NCBI GenBank assembly: GCA_002414385.1
Contig: DHZH01000002.1
Span: forward strand, 465,591-529,590
Direction: 5' to 3'
Length of the DNA stretch: 64,000 bases
Source of the DNA: Gammaproteobacteria bacterium UBA5109
GTDB taxonomy: Bacteria; Pseudomonadota; Gammaproteobacteria; Pseudomonadales; Pseudohongiellaceae
Position 1 is the stretch's first letter. Each line of letters starts with the position of its first letter. The notes below the pieces were generated by a model. It searched no databases, had not been told where the DNA came from, and saw only the letters and a list, made by a program, of their open reading frames with translations. Made by a program: the position numbers and the translations under genes. Positions 52,009-60,313 of this stretch are shown one piece after another.

Positions 52009-52701
52009 ATGGCTAATAGAAGACAGTTTTTAAAAATCGGTATTGCGTCATCGTCCATTCCGCTGGCCGCCTCTGCTGTTAAAGCCAACACGCTGCGTGC
52101 CTTCTTCTCCGATGCGACTGAAGAAAGCATTCCGTTTTACAAAATCCTGGCTGACAGTCGCTATCCGGAAAGCATGCGCTTCGCTGATGAAATGCATGCC
52201 CGTGGCTTTGATATTCATGTACTCGAAGACGGCGATCCGACGGTTTTCTGGAATGAAGAATTACGGGAAATCTGGGAAACCATGCCGGTTGCACTAGCCG
52301 GAGTGACCAATTTCAGGCCCATGTTCGTCCTGCAACAACTGGGCAGAACGCATGGAACACGAGTGGTATACCGGGGTGTACATGATTATGTGGCCAACGG
52401 GGAAGTCAATCACCAGGTCGAAGGTCCCAGCAAGATGCTCAGTCAGTATCAGGATCGCGTGGATTTTAAATCCGAATCCAGAGCAGGCCATTCACTGGCT
52501 GACCTGATCATGAGTTGTGAATCAGGCAGGAATGAAATTGTCAGCCTTGATTTTGCTGAACGCACCGGACATAACCGGGTAATTGCCGATTATGCCAACG
52601 CGGAGTATATGCGTACTTCCTATTCGGGCCTGAGCAACCTGAAAGTTGACCCGCAAGCGGACAAACTGAATTCCTGGATCGTGGCGCCGGCTCACGCTTG
52701 A
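52009..52701 (+). CDS. Tat-exported protein of unknown function in the flavocytochrome unit
   Basis: A 230-residue protein with a clear Tat signal, NRRQFLKIGIASSSIPLAAS. The mature part has FYKILADSRYPESMRFADEM, HVLEDGDPTVFWNEELREIW, GVTNFRPMFVLQQLG, VVYRGVHDY and a C-terminal LNSWIVAPA. I do not recognise a named domain. The paired aromatic and acidic residues do not reveal a cofactor site. By position it may help assemble, export or flavinylate the upstream flavocytochrome. The classical pch operon of Pseudomonas also carries an extra gene of unknown role, though homology is not implied. Confidence 0.75.
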   Translation: MANRRQFLKIGIASSSIPLAASAVKANTLRAFFSDATEESIPFYKILADSRYPESMRFADEMHARGFDIHVLEDGDPTVFWNEELREIWETMPVALAGVTNFRPMFVLQQLGRTHGTRVVYRGVHDYVANGEVNHQVEGPSKMLSQYQDRVDFKSESRAGHSLADLIMSCESGRNEIVSLDFAERTGHNRVIADYANAEYMRTSYSGLSNLKVDPQADKLNSWIVAPAHA

Positions 52702-52737
52702 GCAGAGTTGTAAGCCAAGGTTTAAGTCACGGATTCT

Positions 52738-54879
52738 TTAAATTCTTTCGATTGCGTCCAGCACCATGCCAGTGGTGAGAATCTGCGGCAGCACCTCGGC
52801 GGGGGCATCGGGATCAGCCGGATACATCAGGTACAGCGGCACACCACTGGTTTCGTAGCGTTGCAGTACAGCAGTTATCTCCGGATCATTATTGGTCCAG
52901 TCACCTTTTAAATAAGCCACGTTATTTTCCTGCAGAGCCTGATCAAAGGCCTCAGAACTCAGCGCCACTCTTTCATTGACCAGACAGGTAATACACCAGC
53001 TTGCCGTCATATTGACGAATACTGGCTGTCCACCTTGTCGAAGTTCTGCCAGGCGTGCATCACTGTAGCTTTCAAAATTGGCGTTCTCACTGGCCAGCTG
53101 TCGAGATGTCGTGCTGGTCTCAAGGAAGGGTGAGCGAATCACCCCGATTGTCGCCACAATGCAAAGAATGATCAGCAGCGCATTGGCGTAACGCCATAAA
53201 GGTGATTGCACCTGGCGGCGACGTTGATACAGCCAGGCAGCAAAGGCCAGTAATACACAGGAGCCGACGACCAGCGCCATGGCGTTGGGACCGGCCTGGT
53301 TACCCAGTACCCATAACAACCAAACGGCTGTGGCATACAGCGGGAAAGCCAGTACCTGTTTAAAAGTCAGCATCCATTTACCGGGATGTGGCAGAAGTCT
53401 GGACAGCGCCGGGTTAAATGAAATCAGCAGGAAGGGCAGTGCCATGCCCAGTCCCAGGGCCACAAATACGGCCAGTGCGGTGACCGGCGGCTGGGTAAAG
53501 GCAAAGCCCAGCGCGGCACCCATAAACGGGGCGGTACAGGGGCTGGCAACAACACTGGCCAGTACCCCGGTGAAGAAGGAGCCGGAGTAGCCGTCTTTAT
53601 CCTGCAGGTCACTGCCCATGCCCATCACTGAGGTGCCGAACTCAACCACACCGGACATGGAAAGGCCCATGAGAAAAAACAGGAAGATCAGCAGGCTGAC
53701 AAACCAGGGCGACTGCAAATGAAAGCCCCAGCCGATCAATGAGCCACCGGCCTGCAGGGCCAGCAGGACCGAGGCCAGGATCAGGAAGGCCAGGACAATA
53801 CCGGCTGTATAGGCCAGGCCGTGAAGTCGTTTTTCATGTTGCGAAGCATTTCTGTTTGAAGAAATGCTGAGAACTTTTAAAGACAGTACCGGAAATACGC
53901 AGGGCATCAGGTTGAGAATCATGCCGCCCAGCAGGGCAAAGCCGAACACCAGAAGCAGACTGGTGTCGCTGCCCATGGCCGGGTTGTTTGCTGTTCCGGC
54001 ATTGGCAGCGAGCACGCCGAAATCGGCGGGGTTCAGGCCATTAGGCGCGGCAGCGATTTCATAGGCGATCTGTTGACCGTTATTTTCTGTCACGAGCAGC
54101 AGGCCGGTAATTTCTTCCGGCGCTTCACTAAGGCGCGGATGATGCCCTTGTGATAATTGCAGACTGGATAACTGATAATCAATTTCCTGGGGAGAGATAT
54201 AGTCGAATACGCGATGCTCACCGGGGATAAAGCGGATTGATCGGGCATTTTCAAAAACTGCTTCGGTCGCTTGCACCAGGATATTCAGGCTGCCATCACT
54301 GATGGTAAAGCTCGCATCAAAACTGACATCGGATGTCGGCAGTGCTGCGCGTGTCTGGGCAAAACCCTCGGCCCAGTTGGGATCGGGGCTTATCTGCCCG
54401 GCATCCATTACCGGCAGGCTGAGGTCGACAATCGCTCCGCCTGGTATGCAGATTTCTTCACACTCCAGCCACTGGGCATTGGCGGAGATATCGACACTGG
54501 AGCCCTGGTAAGTGGCCGGAACACTGATCTGGGTCAGCAGGAATATTTCGTCTTCATAACCAAAATCGACCAGGTCGGCGGGCAGTTCTATGCGTTTGGG
54601 CGTCGGCCAGACAATCTCACCGGCTGTTACGCCTTCCGGCAGGGTCCAGTCGATCATGGTGGCACGGCCGGCATCCCCGGGGTTCTTCCAGTAGGTATGC
54701 CAGCCTTCCATGTGGTCCAGGCGCAGAGCGACCCAGGTATCCTGGCCCGGCGCCACGCCTGTCATTTCTGCTATTAACTGCGCATCAACATGTTCCCCGA
54801 CCACCAGCTGCTGGGCCGGGAGGCTGCTGCTGAGCAATAACAACAGCGACATCAATGCTGTAGTAATAATTCGTGTCAT
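52738..54879 (-). CDS. DsbD-like (ScsB-type) thiol:disulfide interchange protein
   Basis: Inner-membrane protein of 713 residues. I start at the ATG at 54879 because it opens a signal peptide ending SSSLPAQQ; an upstream in-frame start would add 23 polar residues. Order: a periplasmic N-terminal domain with WLECEEICIPGG and HTYWKNPGDAG typical of the DUF255/ScsB-like DsbD-alpha-type domain, then eight or so helices carrying the conserved Cys in LMPCVFPVLSLKVL and in ASPCTAPFMGAALG, and a C-terminal thioredoxin-like domain with the active site WCITC. It carries cytosolic reducing power to the periplasm, useful for cytochrome c maturation or repair proteins. Confidence 0.9.
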   Translation of the reverse strand: MTRIITTALMSLLLLLSSSLPAQQLVVGEHVDAQLIAEMTGVAPGQDTWVALRLDHMEGWHTYWKNPGDAGRATMIDWTLPEGVTAGEIVWPTPKRIELPADLVDFGYEDEIFLLTQISVPATYQGSSVDISANAQWLECEEICIPGGAIVDLSLPVMDAGQISPDPNWAEGFAQTRAALPTSDVSFDASFTISDGSLNILVQATEAVFENARSIRFIPGEHRVFDYISPQEIDYQLSSLQLSQGHHPRLSEAPEEITGLLLVTENNGQQIAYEIAAAPNGLNPADFGVLAANAGTANNPAMGSDTSLLLVFGFALLGGMILNLMPCVFPVLSLKVLSISSNRNASQHEKRLHGLAYTAGIVLAFLILASVLLALQAGGSLIGWGFHLQSPWFVSLLIFLFFLMGLSMSGVVEFGTSVMGMGSDLQDKDGYSGSFFTGVLASVVASPCTAPFMGAALGFAFTQPPVTALAVFVALGLGMALPFLLISFNPALSRLLPHPGKWMLTFKQVLAFPLYATAVWLLWVLGNQAGPNAMALVVGSCVLLAFAAWLYQRRRQVQSPLWRYANALLIILCIVATIGVIRSPFLETSTTSRQLASENANFESYSDARLAELRQGGQPVFVNMTASWCITCLVNERVALSSEAFDQALQENNVAYLKGDWTNNDPEITAVLQRYETSGVPLYLMYPADPDAPAEVLPQILTTGMVLDAIERI

Positions 54880-54996
54880 GGTTTTACTTGGACGATCTTC
54901 CCCATACTTGTTACAGATAGTACTGATTTTTTTGGAATTTTTCAGCAATTAAGCAGGACTGAATTATGTAAGAAAAGGGAAAGTGACGGTGTACAT

Positions 54997-55488
54997 TCAG
55001 TTCCGGGAAAGGCTTTTTCTGCCGTCATCACCACTGAAGATCAGGCTTTTCAGGCTATCCGCATATTCGACATTCAGGTAGTTCTGCATCTCCGGCCAGT
55101 TGTTGCGCAGCATACCATGTTCAATCCGCAGATCAGGGGGCACTTCATCGAGATCGACTTCCTGGTAAATATAGAAATAATCAGCCTCCAGTTCAGCACC
55201 GACCAGGGACAGTGAAATTTCGTTGCCGGCCCCGTCCCAGAGGCGAAAGCTTTTTACCAGCTCGATACTGGCCAGGGCCTGGGCACGGATATTTTCCAGC
55301 CCGTTTTGTGATTCCAGCATATCAAACAGCGCATACTCGACATCATGTGCATGGGTCTGATGGATCACCTCGACCAGCTGTGTGTTCGGGTTCCAGGAAA
55401 TTGTGGTCAGCACAGTCTGCAGCCGATGGGCATGAACAGCAGTCGCCAGTAAAGAGCCTGCCAATATGAGTAAGCACTTACGTAACAT
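54997..55488 (-). CDS. DUF6702-like exported protein
   Basis: A 163-residue protein with a signal peptide (LLILAGSLLATAVHA) and a mature start HRLQTVLTTISWNPNTQLVE. The strand pattern, QTHAHDVEYAL, SIELVKSFRLWDGAGNEI, YFYIYQEVDLDEVPPDLR and NYLNVEYADSLKSLIFS, agrees with DUF6702 proteins. Those are often found next to M1 peptidases in Bacteroidetes and marine Proteobacteria, as here: it lies 24 bp after the M1 gene on the same strand. Function is unknown. Confidence 0.72.
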   Translation of the reverse strand: MLRKCLLILAGSLLATAVHAHRLQTVLTTISWNPNTQLVEVIHQTHAHDVEYALFDMLESQNGLENIRAQALASIELVKSFRLWDGAGNEISLSLVGAELEADYFYIYQEVDLDEVPPDLRIEHGMLRNNWPEMQNYLNVEYADSLKSLIFSGDDGRKSLSRN

Positions 55489-55512
55489 TTAAGCAGCCCG
55501 CATTACACAGCA

Positions 55513-57927
55513 TTACTCGGTATTGGGTTCCAGGGGGACCTCATTGCCAGGCTCTGCATCTTCACCGGTTTCGGCTTCCTGTAACTCGACCAGCAGGTCA
55601 GCCATCAGGTTTCGACCCTGGTTGCTGGAACGATAAAGTTCAAGGCGGGAACGCTGAATTTCCTGGGGATAGCGGTTATTGCTCATATCAACATCGGCAA
55701 TGCGTAACTGCGGATCAAGCTCTATGGAGCTGATGGGCGTCGTGCTGAGGATCATCCGGCTGACCTGTTGCGGACTCTGGCGCCAGATTTCTGCAGGAAT
55801 CAGCATATCCTGAGTCTCGCCATCATCATAGTTGATGCGCAGGGGCAGAGGCATCACCAGTCCACCGATGTTGTCAAAATCGATGAAATATACCAGCAGT
55901 CCCTCAGCGATGGACTCATCGAGTAATTCCAGTTCCCAGTCTTCAAGACTGTCGCGGAAAGTCGTGTATTCATTGCGGTCGGCATTGGAGACAGTGAATT
56001 CGTCATTCTCGTTGTAGATATCCTCCAGTTCGGGAAACTCATCCACCCGTTTGGGCAGATCCTCGTTTCTTATCTGGGTCAGGGAAATCGGCTCTTCAGC
56101 TTCCTCTTCACGCTCGATGGGGAATTCAATTTCCGGATCCTGGCTGGAGATGCGGTATTCACGCACATCCGAGATGGCAATATCAACATGGTCGGTACTG
56201 TAAAACCAGCCGCGCCAGAACCAGTCCAGATCAACAGCCGAGGCATCTTCCATGGTGCGGAAAAAATCTGATGGTGTGGGTCGTTTGAATTTCCAGCGTT
56301 CAGCATATTCCCTGAAGGCGAAATCAAATAATTCCCGGCCCATGACTGTTTCGCGTAATACGGTCAATGCTGTGGCCGGTTTGCCATAGGCGTTGTTGCC
56401 AAATTGCAGGATGGATTCGGAATTGGTCATGATCGGCACCTGATTTTCCGAGCGCATGAAGCCTGTGATATTGGCCGGATCGCCCCGCCGCGAGGGATAA
56501 TCATCTTCCCATTCACGCTCGGCAAGAAACTGCAGAAAAGTATTCAGGCCTTCGTCCATCCAGGTCCATTGCCTCTCGTCAGAATTTACCGTCATGGGGA
56601 AATAGATATGGCCGATTTCATGGATAATGACGGAGATCAGCCCGTACTTGGTATTACGCGAGTAGGTCCGTTCACCGCTTTCCTCATCTTCCTCCGGGCG
56701 ATAGCCGTTAAAGGTTATCATGGGATATTCCATGCCCCCGGCTTCCCAGGCATTGACGGAAATGGCTGTCGGGTAAGGATAATTAAAGGAAAAACGAGAA
56801 TATACATCCATGGTGTGCGCAACGGAATGCGTGGAGAACTGGGACCACAGAGGTTCAGCTTCCGGCGGGTAGAAAGACATGGCCATGACCAGCGGATTGT
56901 CTTCATCATCCTGCTGATGGCCAAGGGCATCCCAGATATATTTACGGGAACTGGCCCAGGCGAAATCACGTACATTTTCAGCCTCAAAAACCCAGGTCAC
57001 CATTTCGTCAGTGCCTGCTTCCTGATTGGCCATGGCTTCTTCCGGCGTGACAATGAAAACCGGTGTTTCCGATTCAGCGGCAGTTTCGAGCCGGTCCTGC
57101 TGCTCATCGCTCAGCACATCATTGGCATTTTGTAATTCACCGGTTGCCGCGACGATATGGTCAGCGGGAACCGTCAGATGTACCTCAAAATCGCCGAATT
57201 CCAGGGTAAATTCGCCACGGCCGATAAACTGCCGGTTGGTCCAGCCTTCATAATCGGTATAGGACGCCACGCGCGGATACCACTGTGACAGGGCAAACTG
57301 ATAGGTATCGCTATCCTCGAAGTGTTCATAACCGCCACGACCGCCAATGACACTCTGGTGAATGATATTATGTTCCCAGTCAATTTCGATACCGACAGAA
57401 TCACCCGGCTCCAGCGCCTCGTCCAGGTTAACCCGCATCATGGTGCCATTTAACTGGGTATTGAGAATGTCGCCACGGACTTCCTGAACCCGGCTGATCT
57501 GAAAACCGCCCTCAAAATCGTCAAAAGCGCGTTCACGGCGCAGGGTAGCAAAACTCAGGCGGTCGTCGTTAGCGGCCGTTTCCGTGCTGCGTCCTATGGC
57601 GTCATTACGAAAGCGGTTCTGGTCCAGCTGAATCCACAGATAGCGCAGGATATCCGGGGAGTTATTGGTGTAGGTGATGGTTTCCGAGGCAATAATGCGT
57701 TGATTTTCCTCATCCAGTCTTGCATCAATGAAATAATCGGCTCGCTGCTGCCAGTAGGCGTTACCGGGCGCCCCGGAAGCGGTTCGGTAGGTATTGGCAG
57801 TGGGCAGAATCTCATCCAGCTGGCGGAACTTGTCTTCAAAGGAACCTTTGGTCTGACTGACCTGGCCGTTAACGCTAATACTGAGCAAAAGGGCCAGACA
57901 GCCAGGGATTATCATTTTTGTTTTCAT
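55513..57927 (-). CDS. Exported M1-family zinc metallopeptidase
   Basis: Large secreted aminopeptidase-like protein of 804 residues. Of three nearby ATGs, 57927 is chosen because GGAGAG lies 6 bases before it. A signal peptide (MIIPGCLALLLSISVNGQ) is followed by an N-terminal beta-domain and the M1 catalytic domain. The domain has GGMEYP (about residues 397-402, compared with GAMEN), zinc motif HEIGH (436-440) and the third ligand Glu459 in WTWMDEGLNTFLQF. The C-terminal part is acidic with a TolB-like beta tail. Marine relatives are common. It forms an operon with the DUF6702-like gene. Confidence 0.9.
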   Translation of the reverse strand: MKTKMIIPGCLALLLSISVNGQVSQTKGSFEDKFRQLDEILPTANTYRTASGAPGNAYWQQRADYFIDARLDEENQRIIASETITYTNNSPDILRYLWIQLDQNRFRNDAIGRSTETAANDDRLSFATLRRERAFDDFEGGFQISRVQEVRGDILNTQLNGTMMRVNLDEALEPGDSVGIEIDWEHNIIHQSVIGGRGGYEHFEDSDTYQFALSQWYPRVASYTDYEGWTNRQFIGRGEFTLEFGDFEVHLTVPADHIVAATGELQNANDVLSDEQQDRLETAAESETPVFIVTPEEAMANQEAGTDEMVTWVFEAENVRDFAWASSRKYIWDALGHQQDDEDNPLVMAMSFYPPEAEPLWSQFSTHSVAHTMDVYSRFSFNYPYPTAISVNAWEAGGMEYPMITFNGYRPEEDEESGERTYSRNTKYGLISVIIHEIGHIYFPMTVNSDERQWTWMDEGLNTFLQFLAEREWEDDYPSRRGDPANITGFMRSENQVPIMTNSESILQFGNNAYGKPATALTVLRETVMGRELFDFAFREYAERWKFKRPTPSDFFRTMEDASAVDLDWFWRGWFYSTDHVDIAISDVREYRISSQDPEIEFPIEREEEAEEPISLTQIRNEDLPKRVDEFPELEDIYNENDEFTVSNADRNEYTTFRDSLEDWELELLDESIAEGLLVYFIDFDNIGGLVMPLPLRINYDDGETQDMLIPAEIWRQSPQQVSRMILSTTPISSIELDPQLRIADVDMSNNRYPQEIQRSRLELYRSSNQGRNLMADLLVELQEAETGEDAEPGNEVPLEPNTE

Positions 57928-58174
57928 CACCATCTCTCCATAGGGCATGCAGCAGGCACAAGTATAACCCTAATATAAAAGCCCTGTAATGCAGGGCCAA
58001 CTAAGGCTCAATCCGGGGCTCAGGCCACTGAAATGTGTAAATACCTTGAAGACTTTATCCATTTTGGCCAACACATTGTTTTAGACGGTCGAACTCTAGG
58101 CAATCCGCGGCCTGATAGGGTATAGTTCGCCCAATAAATCTAACAATAGAATTATCAGGTCAGGAGGAGTTGTA

Positions 58175-59077
58175 ATGCAGCTTTTTATCAAATCACTGCT
58201 TGCTTCGGCATTTCTTACAATGTTTGCCAGCGTAACGCAGGCCCAGGGTATTTTCGGCCACTGGGACCCCATCATGCATGAAGATATCGAGGAGCGTATC
58301 CCCGGTCCCTTTGTCGGTGACTATGCCGGATTGCCCGTAAATGACGCAGCACGTCTGCGAGCCGATACCTGGCAGCCCTCTTTGCTGACACTGCCTGAAC
58401 ATCAGTGCAAGCCCCACCCGTCTACCTATGGTTTCCGGGGCGTGGGTAATCTGTATGTCTGGCAGGAGCTGGACCCGGTGTCCCTCGAAGAGATTAAGAT
58501 CGGCACTCACATCCGCTGGCAGGCACAGCGCCGCACCATCTGGATGGATGGCCGTGAGCATCCGGATGAAATGGCTCCGCATACCTGGCAGGGTTTTTCT
58601 ACCGGGGAATGGCAGGGCGATCGTCTGGTGGTTACCACAACTCACCTGAAAGCCGGCTGGATGCGTCGTAATGGTCTGGCCTTAAGTGACCAGGCCCACA
58701 TGGTGGAATATTTTGTGCCACAGGGTGATGACACCATGCTGCATATCTACATGGTTGAGGATCCGGTTTATCTGGACGGTGTTTTCTTTAAATCAAACGG
58801 ATTCTCCAAGCGTGACCGCACTACCATGGAACCCTATCCCTGTCGCCCGGCTACTGAAGTTCCGCGTGAAGCTGGTGATGTTCCGCACAATATGCCCGGT
58901 GAATCTACTTACGCTGCAGAGTTTTCCGAAATCTACGGTGTTCCGGTTGAAGCAGGCCGTGGTGCCGGTATGACCATGATGCCGGAATACTTTGACGTCG
59001 TGCAGGAATGGCGTATGAACAACCTGACTGAGGAAGAGAGGCTGGGTGACGGCAACTTCAACCCAGGTGAGGAATAG
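58175..59077 (+). CDS. Secreted protein of unknown function
   Basis: A 300-residue exported protein. CAGGAGGAG precedes the ATG strongly, and the signal peptide ends LTMFASVTQAQ. I recognise no named domain. The mature part is rich in Trp, His and Pro: GIFGHWDPIMHEDIEERIPG, AGLPVNDAARLRADTWQPS, HQCKPHPSTYGFRG, then HTWQGFSTGEWQGDRLVVTT and THLKAGWMRRNGL. The WQGFSTGEW...DRLVV.TTHLK...RNG signature recurs in uncharacterised secreted proteins of marine and soil bacteria. Cys residues in HQCKP and PCRPAT could form a disulfide or bind metal. It is monocistronic, with a strong terminator after it. Confidence 0.85.
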   Translation: MQLFIKSLLASAFLTMFASVTQAQGIFGHWDPIMHEDIEERIPGPFVGDYAGLPVNDAARLRADTWQPSLLTLPEHQCKPHPSTYGFRGVGNLYVWQELDPVSLEEIKIGTHIRWQAQRRTIWMDGREHPDEMAPHTWQGFSTGEWQGDRLVVTTTHLKAGWMRRNGLALSDQAHMVEYFVPQGDDTMLHIYMVEDPVYLDGVFFKSNGFSKRDRTTMEPYPCRPATEVPREAGDVPHNMPGESTYAAEFSEIYGVPVEAGRGAGMTMMPEYFDVVQEWRMNNLTEEERLGDGNFNPGEE

Positions 59078-59104
59078 ATAATCCTGCAATTATATTCTGC
59101 ATTT

Positions 59105-59131
59105 AAAAGGAGGCTTCGGCCTCCTTTTTTT
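59105..59131 (+). terminator. Intrinsic terminator after the unknown secreted protein
   Basis: AAAAGGAGGC (59105-59114), tetraloop TTCG and GCCTCCTTTT (59119-59128) form a perfect 10-bp stem including A-T pairs, continuing into a run of seven T. It lies 28 bp after the stop codon and separates this gene from yedK. Confidence 0.95.
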
Positions 59132-59150
59132 ATATCCGGAATTTATCCAG

Positions 59151-59834
59151 ATGTGTGGCAACTTCATCATTAACAAAGCTGATATGCGGCGTAAAGCCAA
59201 AAACAGGGCACTGCCCTCGGATGTATCAGTTGATCACCTGATTGCAGGTTCCCTGTTACCGGGAGCCAGTGTTTCCATCATTCATCAGGTAAATGATGCA
59301 GTAAGGGTGAATCCTGCAGTCTGGTGGTTATTGCTTGATGAAGATTCGGCCAAACCGAATTACCGCTATGCATCGTTCAACAGCCGTTCGGACAAACTGC
59401 ATGAAAGTCGTGCGCTGGCCTACAAACCCTACAGGGAGTCACGCTGTATAATTCCGGCAACAAGTTTTGTTGAGGGACTGGGGGATAAAAAACACTACTT
59501 CAAAATTGAACTGCTTGATGAACCCGTTCTGTTTGGCGGACTGTTCCGGGAATGGACAGATAAAGACAGCGGGGAAATCATCTATTCAGCATCAATTATT
59601 ACTTTGCCACCTGTAGCCCAGTGGCAGGATATACATCCCAAATCATTTCCCTTGCTGCTGCCGGCTGATAATGACGGACTAATAAGCCAGTGGCTGGATC
59701 GAAGCATGACCGACACCGAGGTGTTTAAAGAACTGCTGGAGCCGCAAATAAGGGTTCGGCAACGCATTACACCAATCCAGGGGGCAAGAAATTATGCGGC
59801 GGCCGGTGAAAGTTTTGAGATTGAAGCTGCTTAA
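59151..59834 (+). CDS. yedK: SOS-response-associated peptidase (SRAP, YedK/HMCES family)
   Basis: Cytosolic protein of 227 residues that crosslinks to abasic sites in single-stranded DNA through its N-terminal Cys. The hallmark is the start MCGNF, so that Cys2 becomes N-terminal after Met removal. Other conserved parts are NPAVWWLLLDED, SFNSRSDKL, RCIIPATSFVEGL (with the catalytic Glu), GGLFREW and PLLLPADND. It lies alone, with the terminator ahead and 130 bp behind. I see no LexA box in the short upstream gap. Confidence 0.92.
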   Translation: MCGNFIINKADMRRKAKNRALPSDVSVDHLIAGSLLPGASVSIIHQVNDAVRVNPAVWWLLLDEDSAKPNYRYASFNSRSDKLHESRALAYKPYRESRCIIPATSFVEGLGDKKHYFKIELLDEPVLFGGLFREWTDKDSGEIIYSASIITLPPVAQWQDIHPKSFPLLLPADNDGLISQWLDRSMTDTEVFKELLEPQIRVRQRITPIQGARNYAAAGESFEIEAA

Positions 59835-59964
59835 GGCTTACAGTGCTTTAGAAATTGCCGGCATATAAATACTGTGTTTTCCTGATTGACCGTAAACATG
59901 CTTTTTACTAGCGTTACCCTGAGAACACCGGGAGTGTTTCTCAATCAATAAAAGAGGTGTAAAA

Positions 59965-60264
59965 ATGATTTCGACTTTAATTAGTTTTCAATACAGTGAT
60001 AATTTTGATGCAGGCAAAATTGCATCGATTGCAGAAACAGCCCGCAGCAAGTTTGAAGGCTTTCCGGGACTGCGCAGCAAAGCCTTCACCATTGATCATG
60101 ATAATAAGCGAGCACTAAATTTCTACGTCTGGGAATCTGAAGAGGCTGCCAGAAATTTTTTTACTGATGAACAGAAAACATTTATCAGTGGCTTATATGG
60201 TGCGGATATTCAGGTTCAGTACCTTGAACTTAAACAACTGGTTGATAATGCCAGCAGTGAATAG
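59965..60264 (+). CDS. YdhR-like small dimeric alpha/beta-barrel protein
   Basis: A 99-residue cytosolic protein beginning MISTLISFQYSDNF after AAGAGGTG. The segment GLRSKAFTIDHDNKRALNFY followed by VWESEEAARNFF and a final VQYLELKQLV gives a ferredoxin-like fold of the YdhR/antibiotic-biosynthesis-monooxygenase type. Members are small dimeric proteins often linked to aromatic or heme chemistry; the role here is unknown. It is isolated, 130 bp from yedK and convergent with the metallo-beta-lactamase-fold gene. Confidence 0.78.
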   Translation: MISTLISFQYSDNFDAGKIASIAETARSKFEGFPGLRSKAFTIDHDNKRALNFYVWESEEAARNFFTDEQKTFISGLYGADIQVQYLELKQLVDNASSE

Positions 60265-60313
60265 ACCTGACTTTATCAGTGCTGATATCCGCATATATAA
60301 ATTGCGCCACAGA

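Noticed and set aside
56404..57135. 243-codon open frame antisense to the M1 peptidase
   Set aside because: Entirely within a gene with intact zinc motifs; the antisense product has no domain or signal that I can recognise.
57981..57997. GCCCTG-TAATG-CAGGGC hairpin upstream of the M1 gene
   Set aside because: The six-bp stem followed by TTTTATATT on the minus strand resembles a terminator, but no minus-strand gene lies upstream to terminate; it may be part of the promoter region or chance.
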